Shown here piece after piece: positions 44,377 through 54,508 of a DNA stretch of 64,000 nucleotides. The DNA is from an uncultured Lachnospiraceae bacterium (GTDB lineage: Bacteria; Bacillota; Clostridia; Lachnospirales; Lachnospiraceae), in NCBI GenBank assembly GCA_949287925.1, contig CASEIR010000066.1, positions 1 through 64,000 on the forward strand, in the 5' to 3' direction. Under the pieces are notes generated by a model, which ran no database searches, was not told the DNA's origin, and saw nothing but the letters and a program-made list of their open reading frames with translations. The first letter of the stretch is position 1; each line of letters opens with the position of its first letter. The translations under genes were made by a program, and so were the position numbers.

Positions 44377-45915
44377 ATGAACAGTGTAATTAAAGGAGCG
44401 AGCTATGTATTAGTACATACTCCTGATATGGTGTTTTATAATGGAACAACACAGACAACCGAGAAAATTGTAAATCCGGAATCTGAGTATCTGAAAGAAG
44501 TGCCGAATCATCTTCGTACATATGAAGAAGCAGTGAAATACTGGCCGAATCAGACCTATATTGGAAACGTACATCCGGATGAACTTTCAGAGGTGGAGTT
44601 CCCTTGGTTTGATAAGAAGAAAGAGGATGCGGACCGTTATGGAAAATACGGCGAGATTATGCCTCAGGAGGAATTCTTGTTTCTGGTACAGGCATGCGAC
44701 CAGTTTGAGGTCGTAAGACTGGATAAGGATTTTGTAGCGCAGTATAAAGAAGCTTTTGAAAAGAATCCCATTATTTCTGATGAGATTAAGGCGATGATTC
44801 ATGAAGGCGTTGAATTGAGCGAAGTGGAGCATTTTGTAAATGAAGAACACGCCGAAGGACTGTATCACGAGGGTAAATTAGTCGGATGCGTGAAGCGCGC
44901 TCATGATATTGACGTCAATCTTTCCGCTCATGTGATGCATGAAAACCTTATGAGCAAAGCTTCCAGCGTACTTGCTCTGTTATATGCAGTGCGGAATGCA
45001 GGAATTGAAAAATCTGACGTAGAATATGTGATCGATTGTGCGGAAGAAGCCTGTGGAGATATGAACCAGAGAGGCGGCGGTAATTTTGCAAAAGCTGCTG
45101 CTGAAATTGCAGGACTTGTAAATGCTACCGGATCCGATGCAAGAGGTTTCTGCGCGGCCCCTACACATGCGGTCATTGAAGCTGCTGCGCTTGTAAAATC
45201 CGGAGCGTATAAAACCGTAGTTGTCACATCCGGAGGATGTACTGCAAAACTCGGTATGAACGGAAAAGATCATATCAAGAAGGGTCTGCCGATCCTAGAG
45301 GATTGTCTGGGAGGATTTGCAGTTGTTGTATCCGAAAACGATGGAGTAAGTCCGGAAATCGACCTGAATATTCTGGGACGTCATACAGTCGGAACCGGTT
45401 CCGCTCCGCAGAACGTAATCGGAAGTCTTGTTGCAGATCCGCTGGACAGAGTGGGAATGAAGATTACAGATATCGATAAATATTCTCCAGAAATGCAGAA
45501 TCCGGATATTACGAAACCGGCCGGAGCCGGAGATGTTCCGATGGCAAACTATAAGATGATCGCGGCGCTGGCTGTAAAACGTGGGGAATTGGACCGCAAA
45601 GAACTGGCAAACTTCACGAAGGAAAAAGGTTTGACCGGATGGGCTCCAACGCAGGGACATATCCCTTCCGGAGTTCCATATATCGGATGCGCATGTGAAG
45701 ACATTAAGTCCGGAAAGATTAAGAATGCAATGATCATCGGAAAAGGAAGTCTGTTCCTTGGACGTATGACAAACCTGTTCGATGGAGTATCCTTCGTGAT
45801 CCATGGAAATACTGCGGCTGAGGAGAATGCCTCCGCAGGTGTGTCTGAAGAAGAAGTTAAGGGCCTGATTGCGAAAGCGATGAAAGATTTTGCTGCGACT
45901 CTTATGGCAGAGTAA
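44377..45915 (+). CDS. grdC: glycine reductase component C beta subunit
   Basis: 512 residues. Component C converts the carboxymethyl-selenoether on GrdA into acetyl phosphate. The core resembles FabH-like thiolase-fold enzymes: VIDCAEEACGDMNQRGGGNFA near residue 214, SDARGFCAAPTHAVIEAA near 250, VTSGGCTAKLGMNGKDHI near 283 and GWAPTQGHIPSGVPYIGCA near 420. AAAGGTGG precedes the ATG. grdD follows after 12 bases. Confidence 0.95.
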   Translation: MNSVIKGASYVLVHTPDMVFYNGTTQTTEKIVNPESEYLKEVPNHLRTYEEAVKYWPNQTYIGNVHPDELSEVEFPWFDKKKEDADRYGKYGEIMPQEEFLFLVQACDQFEVVRLDKDFVAQYKEAFEKNPIISDEIKAMIHEGVELSEVEHFVNEEHAEGLYHEGKLVGCVKRAHDIDVNLSAHVMHENLMSKASSVLALLYAVRNAGIEKSDVEYVIDCAEEACGDMNQRGGGNFAKAAAEIAGLVNATGSDARGFCAAPTHAVIEAAALVKSGAYKTVVVTSGGCTAKLGMNGKDHIKKGLPILEDCLGGFAVVVSENDGVSPEIDLNILGRHTVGTGSAPQNVIGSLVADPLDRVGMKITDIDKYSPEMQNPDITKPAGAGDVPMANYKMIAALAVKRGELDRKELANFTKEKGLTGWAPTQGHIPSGVPYIGCACEDIKSGKIKNAMIIGKGSLFLGRMTNLFDGVSFVIHGNTAAEENASAGVSEEEVKGLIAKAMKDFAATLMAE

Positions 45916-45927
45916 GGGGTGGTGAAT

Positions 45928-47076
45928 ATGGCAAATAATATTGAAAAAATGATCGCCGCCACCTTTATGGAGATGGCAGAAGGTTTGGAGACCGGAAGTT
46001 TTGGAAAGAAACCGAAGGTTGCGCTGACTGGCATGGGAAGCGAGCATGGTGAGGAAAATTCGATGGCAGCTGCAAAAGCAGCTGCAAAAGACGGGATTGA
46101 TGTATATTATATTGGCACTCTGGAAGCAGATGGCGTGACGACTGTAAAGGTTGCAGATGATGAGGAAGGCCACAAAAAAATGGAAGAGATGCTGAAGAAC
46201 GGCGAAGTAGACGCAGCTGTTACCATGCATTTTCCATTCCCCATCGGTGTGTCGACAGTCGGCCGTTGTGTAACGCCTGCCCAAGGAAAGGAAATGTACA
46301 TTGCCAATACAACAGGAACCTCTAGCACGGAACGTATTGAAGGCATGATAAAAAATGCGGTTTATGGTATCATAGCAGCTAAGGCATGTGGAAATCCGAA
46401 TCCTTCCGTTGGTATTTTAAATGTGGATGGCGCCCGTCAGACGGAAAAAGCATTAAAGCAGCTGAAGGAACAAGGATATGATATCCAGTTCGCAGAATCC
46501 AGCCGTGCCGACGGCGGATGTGTGATGCGGGGCAACGATGTGCTTCAGGCATCGCCAGATATCATGGTGACTGATTCACTTACCGGGAATATACTGGTAA
46601 AAATGCTGTCCTCTGCTAATACGGGAGGAAGTTTCGAGGCAACCGGATATGGATACGGTCCTGGTATTGGAGAGGGATATGAGCAGCTTGTGATGATCGT
46701 ATCCAGAGCTTCTGGCGCTCCGGTTATTGCCAATGCGATACGCTATGCGGCTCAACTGGTGCGTGGAAAAGTATTCGATGTTGCGAAGAAGGAATTTGAA
46801 GCTGCAAAGAAAGCAGGATTGAAAGAGATCCTGGATGGCTTGAAAGCGTCTCAGAAACCGGCGGAAGAAGAAGTGAAAGAGCCGCCAAAGGAAATTGTCA
46901 CAGCACAGATTCCTGGAATTGAAGTTATGGATCTGGAAGATGGTGTAAAGACACTATGGAAAATCGGAATCTACGCGGAAAGCGGAATGGGATGTACCGG
47001 ACCGATCATTCTGGTGTCGGATGCCAATCTTGCAAAGGCAGAAGAAGAACTGAAAAAGGCAGGATATATCAGTTAA
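45928..47076 (+). CDS. grdD: glycine reductase component C alpha subunit
   Basis: 382 residues from the ATG at 45928 (AAGGGGT eight bases upstream). PlsX-like protein that forms acetyl phosphate from the enzyme-bound acetyl thioester. Family elements: GSEHGEENSMAAAKAAAKDGID near residue 35 (split by helices), NTTGTSSTERIEGMI near 130, and the C-terminal ESGMGCTGPIILVSD with Cys356, close to the acetyl-binding cysteine of studied GrdD. Last gene of the grd cluster, closed by a terminator. Confidence 0.95.
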   Translation: MANNIEKMIAATFMEMAEGLETGSFGKKPKVALTGMGSEHGEENSMAAAKAAAKDGIDVYYIGTLEADGVTTVKVADDEEGHKKMEEMLKNGEVDAAVTMHFPFPIGVSTVGRCVTPAQGKEMYIANTTGTSSTERIEGMIKNAVYGIIAAKACGNPNPSVGILNVDGARQTEKALKQLKEQGYDIQFAESSRADGGCVMRGNDVLQASPDIMVTDSLTGNILVKMLSSANTGGSFEATGYGYGPGIGEGYEQLVMIVSRASGAPVIANAIRYAAQLVRGKVFDVAKKEFEAAKKAGLKEILDGLKASQKPAEEEVKEPPKEIVTAQIPGIEVMDLEDGVKTLWKIGIYAESGMGCTGPIILVSDANLAKAEEELKKAGYIS

Positions 47077-47101
47077 ACTAACTGATGGACCCGCAATGAA
47101 A

Positions 47102-47142
47102 AGAAGTGGCGTTTTGATGTGTCAAGATGCCACTTCTCTTTA
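47102..47142 (+). terminator. terminator of the grd operon
   Basis: AGAAGTGGC pairs with GCCACTTCT across an 18-base loop, followed by CTTTAT. Confidence 0.78.
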
Positions 47143-47203
47143 TAAGCGTAACAAATTATAATAAAAAGGAAGCGGGGGAAAAGAGGGAAAGAGGTGTAAA
47201 ATT

Positions 47204-48175
47204 ATGGAACAGATTTTGTATGCGGGGAACTGGAAATTGGATCTGCGGTTTCCCGGGAAGAAGGCCGGCGTGGCGATTTTTCTGCTGTTAAGTTTGTGCC
47301 TTCTTGGTGTGAATGCCCATAGTTTTTCGATGCACAGAACGTCACGCTCATCGGGTGGAGAAGGGACATCCGTGTATGGAAAGGAACCGGTATATGAGGA
47401 AGAAGGGATTTCTGATATCCGGAAAGATTTAATTACACAGATCAAAATGGACAGAGCTGGCTTCGATCTGACCAGTCCGGCAGGAGAATCCACGTCCGGT
47501 GCCGGGGAAAATCTGGAAGTTGCCCGGAAAGAAGTAAAAAGAGTGGACGACAAGATGACAGCAGCTTCGGAATCTTTGGGAGGAGTAATCCCAAATACCG
47601 GGACAACGGATACGACAGACATAATTCCGGTTTCCGTACAGATTCATTATTATGGAAACGGCGGAATACCGGAAGAAACGGTAATCAATTATGAAACCAT
47701 GTCTGCAGTAGGCGCTGATGCACCGACACCGCAGCGCCTGGGGAAAGTATTTGACGGATGGTATCTGGATGCAGAATGTACAGTGCCTTTTACTGGAACA
47801 CTGTCTGATAATAGCGGAGGCTTCTTATATGCAGGATGGAAAGACCTGGAATATTTCCGGTGTAATGAGCAGGGAATCATTACTGCCTGTGTGGGAGAAG
47901 GCGCTGTGAGAGATGGTTTGTTGCTGTTGCCGTCGGAATCATGCTGCATAGGGATTGGGGCAGGAGCATTTTCAGGAATGGAAGATCAGATTACAGATGT
48001 CTATATTCCTGCGAATATTACAGAAATAGACCCTTTTGCATTTGCAGATCTGTACAATCTTATGTATATCGAAGTTGAACCTGGAAATCCGTGCTACTAT
48101 AGTCAGGGAGGAATCTTGTACCGGACAGACGGAGAAGTAGCCGCTTATCCAATATGGTATCTGCAGGCAGAGTGA
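47204..48175 (+). CDS. membrane-anchored protein with Flg_new and LRR_5 repeats
   Basis: 323 residues. One N-terminal transmembrane segment (about residues 21-40) places the rest outside the cell; there is no lipobox or LPxTG motif. A low-complexity linker follows. Residues ~150-210 form a Listeria-Bacteroides (Flg_new/InlB B-like) repeat with GKVFDGWYLDAECTVPFTG and FLYAGWKD, and residues ~255-315 a BspA-type LRR_5 unit (DVYIPANITEIDPFAFAD). Such domains occur in surface proteins of gut Firmicutes and may bind matrix or other cells. No partner gene nearby. GAGGTG precedes the ATG. Confidence 0.78.
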   Translation: MEQILYAGNWKLDLRFPGKKAGVAIFLLLSLCLLGVNAHSFSMHRTSRSSGGEGTSVYGKEPVYEEEGISDIRKDLITQIKMDRAGFDLTSPAGESTSGAGENLEVARKEVKRVDDKMTAASESLGGVIPNTGTTDTTDIIPVSVQIHYYGNGGIPEETVINYETMSAVGADAPTPQRLGKVFDGWYLDAECTVPFTGTLSDNSGGFLYAGWKDLEYFRCNEQGIITACVGEGAVRDGLLLLPSESCCIGIGAGAFSGMEDQITDVYIPANITEIDPFAFADLYNLMYIEVEPGNPCYYSQGGILYRTDGEVAAYPIWYLQAE

Positions 48176-48252
48176 TTTGCTAAAAATGCACTGTTTTTTT
48201 TATGTGTCCGGTGCTATAATAGACTGGATTAATGCAAAAAGGGAGCAGATGT

Positions 48253-49485
48253 ATGAATATTTTGCAGGTTACCGATAAGAAAAATGAATTTATAGATATG
48301 CTCTTAATGGCAGACCCGGAGATCGAAATGATTGAGAAATACCTGGATGCCAGCGAGCTTTTTGTTTTATATGACAAGGGAGAACCGAAAACAGTTGCTG
48401 CTATAACCTTATTTAAGAACGGTAAATGTGAGCTGAAGAATATTGCTACAAAAAAAGAAGAACGTGGAAAAGGATATGGCAGATATATGATACATTTCCT
48501 GTGCGAGCATTACAGCAGTCAGTATGATATTATGTATGTGGGCACAGGAAATTGTGCGAATACGATTGGATTCTATGAATCGTGCGGATTTGTAAATTCT
48601 CATATTATAGCCAATTATTTTGTGGACCGGTACCGCGAGCCGATTTATGAAGACGGTGTGCGTTTGACAGATATGGTATATTTGAAAAAGAGGCTGGATT
48701 CTGAGGTGGATATTAAACGAGTTGTGGATCTTGCTTTAGAAGCCGGCCGCATTCTACTGAAAAACGGGGCGGAGATTTTTCGTGTAGAGGAGACTATGAG
48801 AAGAATCTGTGAACGTTTTCATGTGAATTATGTCGATACATTCACTTTGAGCCACGGAATTTTTATTACTGCGGAAAATGGAATGAGCGAGGCATATACA
48901 AAGGTAAAAAACGTACCGTTGTCCAGTCCGCATCTGGGAATCGTTGCGGAAGTTAATGATTTGTCCAGAGGGATTGCATCTGGATATATCGGACTGGATG
49001 AAGCATGGAAGAAATTGAGAGAAATTGATAAAATGCCGGCAAAAAAAAGTTATTTTCAGATTATAGCCGCCGGAATATCCAGCGGGACGCTTGGGTATCT
49101 TCTTGGAGCGAGTGTGCCGGAAAGCTGTGTTGCGGTTGGAATTGGCTGTCTGCTATATGTCTGGATTATTCTGTCGAAGCGCTGGAACATTTCCAAAATT
49201 GTAGTGAACATCGTAGGAGGAGTGATAATTACAGCGCTTGCATTGCTGGCGGTCAATTGCCCTTTGTGGGACGGAATACAAATGAATGGTATGATTGTGG
49301 GAGCCATTATGCCGTTGGTTCCGGGAGTTGCTTTTGTTAATGCGATCCGAGATATCGCTGACGGGGATTTCCTTTCCGGGACTGTAAAAATGATTGACGC
49401 GCTGCTTGTGTTTGTTTATATAGCAATCGGGGTTGGAACGACATTGAGTATTTATAATAATATGATCGGAGGTCTGAGCCTATGA
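48253..49485 (+). CDS. GNAT acetyltransferase fused to ThrE-type exporter (DUF1212)
   Basis: 410 residues from the ATG at 48253 (GGGAG upstream). Residues 1-~148 are a GNAT domain; R71-G-K-G-Y-G76 in EERGKGYGRYMI is the acetyl-CoA loop and TIGFYESCGF near 104 the conserved C-terminal motif. Residues ~152-410 are a ThrE_1/DUF1212 half: cytoplasmic HGIFITAEN and KVKNVPLSSPHLGIVAEVND, then five hydrophobic segments. ThrE half-transporters normally lack an acetyltransferase. The ThrE_2 partner starts four bases before this stop, so the pair forms one transporter for threonine/serine or related solutes. The acetylation target is unknown. Confidence 0.85.
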   Translation: MNILQVTDKKNEFIDMLLMADPEIEMIEKYLDASELFVLYDKGEPKTVAAITLFKNGKCELKNIATKKEERGKGYGRYMIHFLCEHYSSQYDIMYVGTGNCANTIGFYESCGFVNSHIIANYFVDRYREPIYEDGVRLTDMVYLKKRLDSEVDIKRVVDLALEAGRILLKNGAEIFRVEETMRRICERFHVNYVDTFTLSHGIFITAENGMSEAYTKVKNVPLSSPHLGIVAEVNDLSRGIASGYIGLDEAWKKLREIDKMPAKKSYFQIIAAGISSGTLGYLLGASVPESCVAVGIGCLLYVWIILSKRWNISKIVVNIVGGVIITALALLAVNCPLWDGIQMNGMIVGAIMPLVPGVAFVNAIRDIADGDFLSGTVKMIDALLVFVYIAIGVGTTLSIYNNMIGGLSL

Positions 49486-49958
49486 TATTAGAAGCGGTTG
49501 CAAATGTTATCTGCCCGTTTTTCGGCTCTGTCGGATTCGCGGTCATGTTCAATATTCCAAGAAGATACTATTTCGCAGGCGGGATGACAGGCGCGGCAGG
49601 ATGGGTGGTTTATAAAGTGATGCTGGGTTATTCTTCTGCGGCTATAGCCTCTTTTCTTGGCACCTTAGTTGTGGTTCTGATTTCCCGTATGCTTACCGTA
49701 AAGATGAAATGTCCGATCACCTTGTTCCTGATTTCCGGAATTGTACCGCTGGTGCCTGGGGCGGGGGTCTATTATACCGTATATTATCTGGTCACAAATC
49801 AGATTGCAATGGCCGGACAGAAAGGGCTGGAATCAATCAAGATAGCGTTTGGTATTGTACTGGGCATTGTATTTATTGTTTCTATACCAAGGGAAGTTTT
49901 TCATGGATATTATTGGAAAAAACGAAATGGAGCAGCCAGAAAAAATACAAAAGCTTGA
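49482..49958 (+). CDS. ThrE_2-type threonine/serine exporter subunit (DUF3815)
   Basis: 158 residues, overlapping the GNAT-ThrE_1 gene by the ATGA stop-start. Five hydrophobic segments. The pattern ANVICPFFGSVGFAVMFNIPRR at the N-terminus and LVPGAGVYYTVYYLVTNQ near residue 88 match the DUF3815 half that pairs with DUF1212 proteins. Together they resemble the single-chain ThrE exporter of Corynebacterium. Function by family analogy. Confidence 0.88.
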   Translation: MILEAVANVICPFFGSVGFAVMFNIPRRYYFAGGMTGAAGWVVYKVMLGYSSAAIASFLGTLVVVLISRMLTVKMKCPITLFLISGIVPLVPGAGVYYTVYYLVTNQIAMAGQKGLESIKIAFGIVLGIVFIVSIPREVFHGYYWKKRNGAARKNTKA

Positions 49959-50018
49959 TAGATAATTCCCCCATATGCTACAATAACTCTGATAGATCAT
50001 AGATGGGAGGGACGGCAT

Positions 50019-50765
50019 ATGTTGGAGAAAACATTATCCCAGATTTTAAAAAACAGCCGTTATACCGTAGTGCTTAGCGGAATCGGAATGTTGATAGAAA
50101 GTGGATATCCTGTAATAAGAGACAGTGATATGTCTTATGAGATCGAACAGAAATATGGCTATTCTCTGGAGGAGATGTTTTCCAGTGCTTTTTACTCAAC
50201 AAGGACAGAACAGTTTTTTGAATTTTACCGCAATGAGATTCTGAAGACAGCGGAACTTCCGCCAGGCGAGGGGTTTTACCAGCTGGCGGAGATGGAAAGA
50301 CAGGGATTGGTTCATGCGGTGATAACCAGGAGGGTTTTCGGCCTGCCGGGGAGAGCCGGATGTAAAAATGTAATAGAGCTTCATGGGAGTATTCAGAAAA
50401 ATTACTGTCCTCATTGCGGGAAAATATATCCGATGGAATTCGTAAAAGAAAGTGTAAAAGTTCCGCTTTGTGAGTCCTGCGGAACGCCTTTAAGACCGGA
50501 CGTCCGGCTGATCGGTGAGATGTTGGATAATGTGGTGATTACGCGTGCTGCAGAAGCAGTCCGCAATGCGGAGGTTCTGATGGTGCTTGGTACGAACCTG
50601 AACACACAGCTTTGCACACATCTGACCAGTTACTATGAAGGAAATCACTTGATTGTGATCAAGAAAGAACCACATTTTTCTGATAAATATGCAGATATTG
50701 TCATCCATGCAAGGGTTGATGATACATTAAAGAGAATACAAAAAGAGTTAGGAGAATCATTATGA
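50019..50765 (+). CDS. divergent SIR2-family (sirtuin) protein
   Basis: 248 residues. The zinc tetrad (Cys130-X2-Cys133, Cys151-X2-Cys154) and the catalytic-histidine motif VIELHGSI (His122) are kept, so the fold is clear. Two NAD-binding motifs are degenerate: the usual GAGIS-x-SGIPDFR reads [16 protein letters not shown], and the usual TQN-I/V-DGLH reads TRRVFGLP (Asn, Asp and His replaced near residues 105-110). This argues against ordinary deacetylase chemistry. GGGAGG precedes the ATG; the stop overlaps gltX by four bases, so it is coupled to tRNA charging, at least for expression. Confidence 0.8.
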   Translation: MLEKTLSQILKNSRYTVVLSGIGMLIESGYPVIRDSDMSYEIEQKYGYSLEEMFSSAFYSTRTEQFFEFYRNEILKTAELPPGEGFYQLAEMERQGLVHAVITRRVFGLPGRAGCKNVIELHGSIQKNYCPHCGKIYPMEFVKESVKVPLCESCGTPLRPDVRLIGEMLDNVVITRAAEAVRNAEVLMVLGTNLNTQLCTHLTSYYEGNHLIVIKKEPHFSDKYADIVIHARVDDTLKRIQKELGESL

Positions 50766-52222
50766 GCAGAGTGAGAACAAGATTTGCCCCAAGTCCAACA
50801 GGAAGAATGCATGTGGGCAATCTCAGGACGGCATTATATGCGTATCTGATTGCGAAGCATGAAGGAGGTGACTTCATGCTCAGAATTGAGGATACGGATC
50901 AGGAACGTTTTATGGAAGGTGCTCTTGATATCATTTATCATACACTGGAGGAAACCGGACTCAAACATGACGAAGGCCCGGATAAAGACGGCGGGGTAGG
51001 TCCTTATGTACAGAGTGAACGGAATGCGACCGGTCTTTATCAGAAATATGCAAAGCAGCTGATAGAGCAGGGGGATGCATATTACTGTTTTTGCGATAAA
51101 GAGAGACTGGAGTTATTAAGAAGCCAGGCGTCTGAAGACGGGGGACCTGAGATTATCGTATATGATAAACATTGCCTGGGATTAAGCAAAGAGGAAGTGG
51201 AGGCAAATCTTGCGGCCGGAAAACCGTATGTGATAAGGTTCAATATGCCTACTGAAGGAACAACGACTTTCCATGACGATATTTACGGAGATATTACGGT
51301 TCCGAACGCAGAGCTGGAGGATTTGATACTTATTAAATCGGACGGATATCCGACATACAATTTTGCGAATGTGATCGACGATCATCTGATGGGGATTACA
51401 CATGTGGTACGAGGAAATGAATACTTATCATCTGCGCCGAAGTACAATAAGATTTATGAAGCCTTTGGCTGGGAAGTTCCGGTTTATGTCCATTGTCCGC
51501 TGATTACAGATGAGAATCATAAAAAACTGAGCAAACGATGCGGTCATTCTTCTTATGAGGATCTGATCGAACAGGGATTTGTAACGGAGGCGGTTGTGAA
51601 TTATGTGGCGCTTCTTGGGTGGTGTCCGACGGGGAACCAGGAAATTTTCTCTCTGGAAGAGCTGGTGCGTGAATTTGACTACCGGCATATGAGCAAATCT
51701 CCGGCAGTATTTGATATTGTAAAGTTGAAATGGATGAACGGCGAATATCTGAAAGCGATGGATTTTGACCGTTTTTACCAGATGGCGGAGCCCTATATTA
51801 AGTCGGTGGTTCATCGTGAGTGCGATCTGAAGAAGATTGCGCAGCTTGTGAAGACCAGAATTGAAATCTTCCCGGATATTCCGGAACAGGTTGATTTCTT
51901 CCAGGATCTTCCGGATTATGATGTGTCTATGTATTGTCATAAGAAAATGAAAACAAATGAAGAGAATTCGTTGGAGGTACTGCAGGAAATACTGCCGCTT
52001 CTGGAGGAACAGGAAGATTTCAGCAATGATGCGTTATTCAACATGCTGAAAAAATACGTAGATCAGAAAGGTGTAAAGACGGGATTTGTCATGTGGCCAA
52101 TCCGCACGGCGGTTTCCGGAAAACAGAATACGCCCGGCGGAGCCACAGAGATTATGGAGATTCTCGGTAAGGATGAGTCTTTGAGACGCATTCGCTTCGG
52201 GATTGAACTGTTAAGTAAGTAA
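50762..52222 (+). CDS. gltX: glutamyl-tRNA synthetase
   Basis: 486 residues, starting in the ATGA overlap with the sirtuin gene. Class I signatures: HIGH variant [16 protein letters not shown] near residue 9, [11 protein letters not shown] near 40, and the KMSKS equivalent KKLSKRCGH near 256. Discriminating or non-discriminating specificity cannot be read off. A C-terminal helical anticodon domain ends at a normal length. The UvrD-like gene follows ten bases later. Confidence 0.95.
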   Translation: MSRVRTRFAPSPTGRMHVGNLRTALYAYLIAKHEGGDFMLRIEDTDQERFMEGALDIIYHTLEETGLKHDEGPDKDGGVGPYVQSERNATGLYQKYAKQLIEQGDAYYCFCDKERLELLRSQASEDGGPEIIVYDKHCLGLSKEEVEANLAAGKPYVIRFNMPTEGTTTFHDDIYGDITVPNAELEDLILIKSDGYPTYNFANVIDDHLMGITHVVRGNEYLSSAPKYNKIYEAFGWEVPVYVHCPLITDENHKKLSKRCGHSSYEDLIEQGFVTEAVVNYVALLGWCPTGNQEIFSLEELVREFDYRHMSKSPAVFDIVKLKWMNGEYLKAMDFDRFYQMAEPYIKSVVHRECDLKKIAQLVKTRIEIFPDIPEQVDFFQDLPDYDVSMYCHKKMKTNEENSLEVLQEILPLLEEQEDFSNDALFNMLKKYVDQKGVKTGFVMWPIRTAVSGKQNTPGGATEIMEILGKDESLRRIRFGIELLSK

Positions 52223-52232
52223 GGGGAATTTC

Positions 52233-54071
52233 ATGAGTTTAAACCATGCTCAAAGTGCAGCGATCGCTCACAATAAAGGACCATGTATGGTTCTTGCCGG
52301 TCCCGGTTCCGGGAAAACACTTACCATTGTTAAAAGAATTGAATATCTGATTTTGAAATGTAAGGTAAGACCAGAAGAGATTCTGGTCATTACCTTTACA
52401 AAATATGCTGCAAATGAAATGAAAACCCGGTTTCAATCCGGATTTGGAAAAAAGGGAAATGCAGTGACATTTGGGACTTTTCACGGTGTTTATTATGGAA
52501 TACTGAAGTGGGCATATGGGCTGAATCCTTCCGCGATATTGAGCGAAGGCGAAAAATACGAAATACTTAGAAAAAACACAGCGGAATTAGAATCGTTCAA
52601 AATGGACGATATACAGATTGAACAGGATGAATGGAAAGAGATTGCGGCGGAAATCGGATATATAAAGAATAATTGTTACAGAATAGAGAACTACAATTCA
52701 AAGCATCTGCCGGATTCGCTATTCCGGGAACTGTATCAGAGTTATGAGGCGGAAAAACACAGACTGGGGAAGATGGATTTTGAAGATATTTTGCTGTGTT
52801 GCAAAAATTTGTTTCTGCAAAGACCGGATATTCTGGGAAAATGGCAGAAGAAATTCCGGTATATTCTTATAGATGAGTTTCAGGATATCAATCAGGTTCA
52901 ATATGATGTAATCCGCATGTTGGCTGAACCGGAGAATAATTTGTTTGTTGTAGGGGATGACGATCAGTCTGTCTATGGGTTCCGCGGTGCGAAGCCGGAA
53001 ATTATGCAAAAATTCCGGAAAGATTATCCAGACGTCAGACAGATTCTTTTGAATGTGAACTATCGCTGTACAGACAATATAGTAAAGTCTGCAATGAGGG
53101 TTATTGGAAACAATCATGCAAGATACGATAAAAAAATAGTGGCAGACAGGCATACAAAAGAACTGGTACATGTGCAGGAGGTGAAAGATCCGGCAGAAGA
53201 AGGGGGCTATATTGCGGATCAGATTCAGTCCCTTAAGACGGATGGGATTCCGTTTGAGAGTATGGCGGTCTTATACCGTACGAATCTGGAAGCGAGAGTC
53301 ATATCAGAGATTTTGGCAGAGAAAAAGATCCCTTACAATATAAAAGAACGGATGACCAGTATTTACGACGGCATGGTAGGAGGGGATCTGTACAGTTACC
53401 TTCGCCTTGCATCTGGTGCAAGAGACAGGAGACATTTCTTGCGCATCATGAATCGCCCTAAAAGGTATCTCTCCAGGGAAAGCATGGAACAAAGTACGAT
53501 TTCCTTTGAGGCGCTGCGCAATTTTTATTGTGATAAGTCCTGGATGCAGGATCGGATCGATCAATTGGAATGGGATCTGAAAATGATGAGTCGGCAATCT
53601 CCGTTTGCCGCAATCCAATATGTGCGAAAAAGTATGGGGTATGATGAATTCCTGAAAGAACATGCGGCATATAAAAAAATTCCGGCGGAAGAATATCTGT
53701 CGGAGGCTGACGAGATCCAGCAGATGGCGTCGGAATTTTGCACGATAGAAGAATGGTTTGCACATATTGAGGAATATCGCAAGATACTGGAACAGCGGTG
53801 TGGAAGGGAAAAACAAAAGGAAGGCGTTTCCTTTCTTACTTTTCATGGAGCTAAAGGGCTGGAATTTGATACGGTGTTTATGATTCATTGCAATGAAGGG
53901 TGTATCCCTTATAAAAAGGCAAAGACAGAGGAGGAAACCGAAGAAGAAAGGCGGCTGTTTTATGTTGGTATGACGCGTGCTCAAAACAGGCTTGTGATCA
54001 GCTATGTAAAAGAAAAAAACGGGAAAGATATGAATCCCTCCCGTTTTATTGACGAACTATTCCGCGTCTGA
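52233..54071 (+). CDS. UvrD/PcrA-like superfamily 1 DNA helicase
   Basis: 612 residues. SF1A motifs in order: Q-motif LNHAQSAAIAH, Walker A AGPGSGKTLTIVKRI near residue 26, motif Ia TFTKYAANEMK, motif II YILIDEFQDINQVQYD near 209, motif III VGDDDQSVYGFRGA near 236, motif IV SMAVLYRTN, motif V FLTFHGAKGLEFDTVF near 530, motif VI RRLFYVGMTRAQNRL near 572. It is about 100 residues shorter than PcrA, lacking most of the C-terminal extension; this fits the short clostridial UvrD-like group. Its last 15 bases overlap the convergent DUF1292 gene. Confidence 0.9.
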   Translation: MSLNHAQSAAIAHNKGPCMVLAGPGSGKTLTIVKRIEYLILKCKVRPEEILVITFTKYAANEMKTRFQSGFGKKGNAVTFGTFHGVYYGILKWAYGLNPSAILSEGEKYEILRKNTAELESFKMDDIQIEQDEWKEIAAEIGYIKNNCYRIENYNSKHLPDSLFRELYQSYEAEKHRLGKMDFEDILLCCKNLFLQRPDILGKWQKKFRYILIDEFQDINQVQYDVIRMLAEPENNLFVVGDDDQSVYGFRGAKPEIMQKFRKDYPDVRQILLNVNYRCTDNIVKSAMRVIGNNHARYDKKIVADRHTKELVHVQEVKDPAEEGGYIADQIQSLKTDGIPFESMAVLYRTNLEARVISEILAEKKIPYNIKERMTSIYDGMVGGDLYSYLRLASGARDRRHFLRIMNRPKRYLSRESMEQSTISFEALRNFYCDKSWMQDRIDQLEWDLKMMSRQSPFAAIQYVRKSMGYDEFLKEHAAYKKIPAEEYLSEADEIQQMASEFCTIEEWFAHIEEYRKILEQRCGREKQKEGVSFLTFHGAKGLEFDTVFMIHCNEGCIPYKKAKTEEETEEERRLFYVGMTRAQNRLVISYVKEKNGKDMNPSRFIDELFRV

Positions 54072-54344
54072 TTCATCAAATTCCTGAGAATCCATCCAGT
54101 CGTCAAAGGTGTCTGCTACAATTTCGTATTCATCGTCGTCTTCGATATTCTCCAGCTCTGGCTCGCCATCTTCGTTTTCAATGTAGCGATAGAGATATAC
54201 ATCTCCATTTTCCGGCTCACCGTCGTTGTTAAGCGGAAGCAAAGCGATATATTCTTTGCCGTTGGCTTCAAGGAGTGTCAGTATCGCGCACTCAACGACT
54301 TCATCATTATCCAGTGTCAGGGTTACGGTCATATATTCATCCAT
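54057..54344 (-). CDS. DUF1292 family protein
   Basis: 95 residues from the ATG at 54344, with AGGAG eight bases upstream; a longer frame has no ribosome site. Very acidic C-terminus. The family core VTLTLDNDEVVECAIL, YIALLPLN and DVYLYRY matches DUF1292 (YrzB-like). In many Firmicutes this family sits beside yqgF/ruvX; here it is alone, convergent with the helicase gene. Function unknown. Confidence 0.88.
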   Translation of the reverse strand: MDEYMTVTLTLDNDEVVECAILTLLEANGKEYIALLPLNNDGEPENGDVYLYRYIENEDGEPELENIEDDDEYEIVADTFDDWMDSQEFDESDAE

Positions 54345-54508
54345 AGTATGAATCTCCTTTGTTTTGTAGATACTTTTACTGTACCAAAGCAGAGGACAAA
54401 AAGCAAGAAGGTTTTGAGTAAAAGTGCCTGAATTGAAAGTAGTAGCCAAACGAATGAAAATGTTGTAAAATATGGATATGTGTAAGATACACGGGGAGGA
54501 ATGGAATC

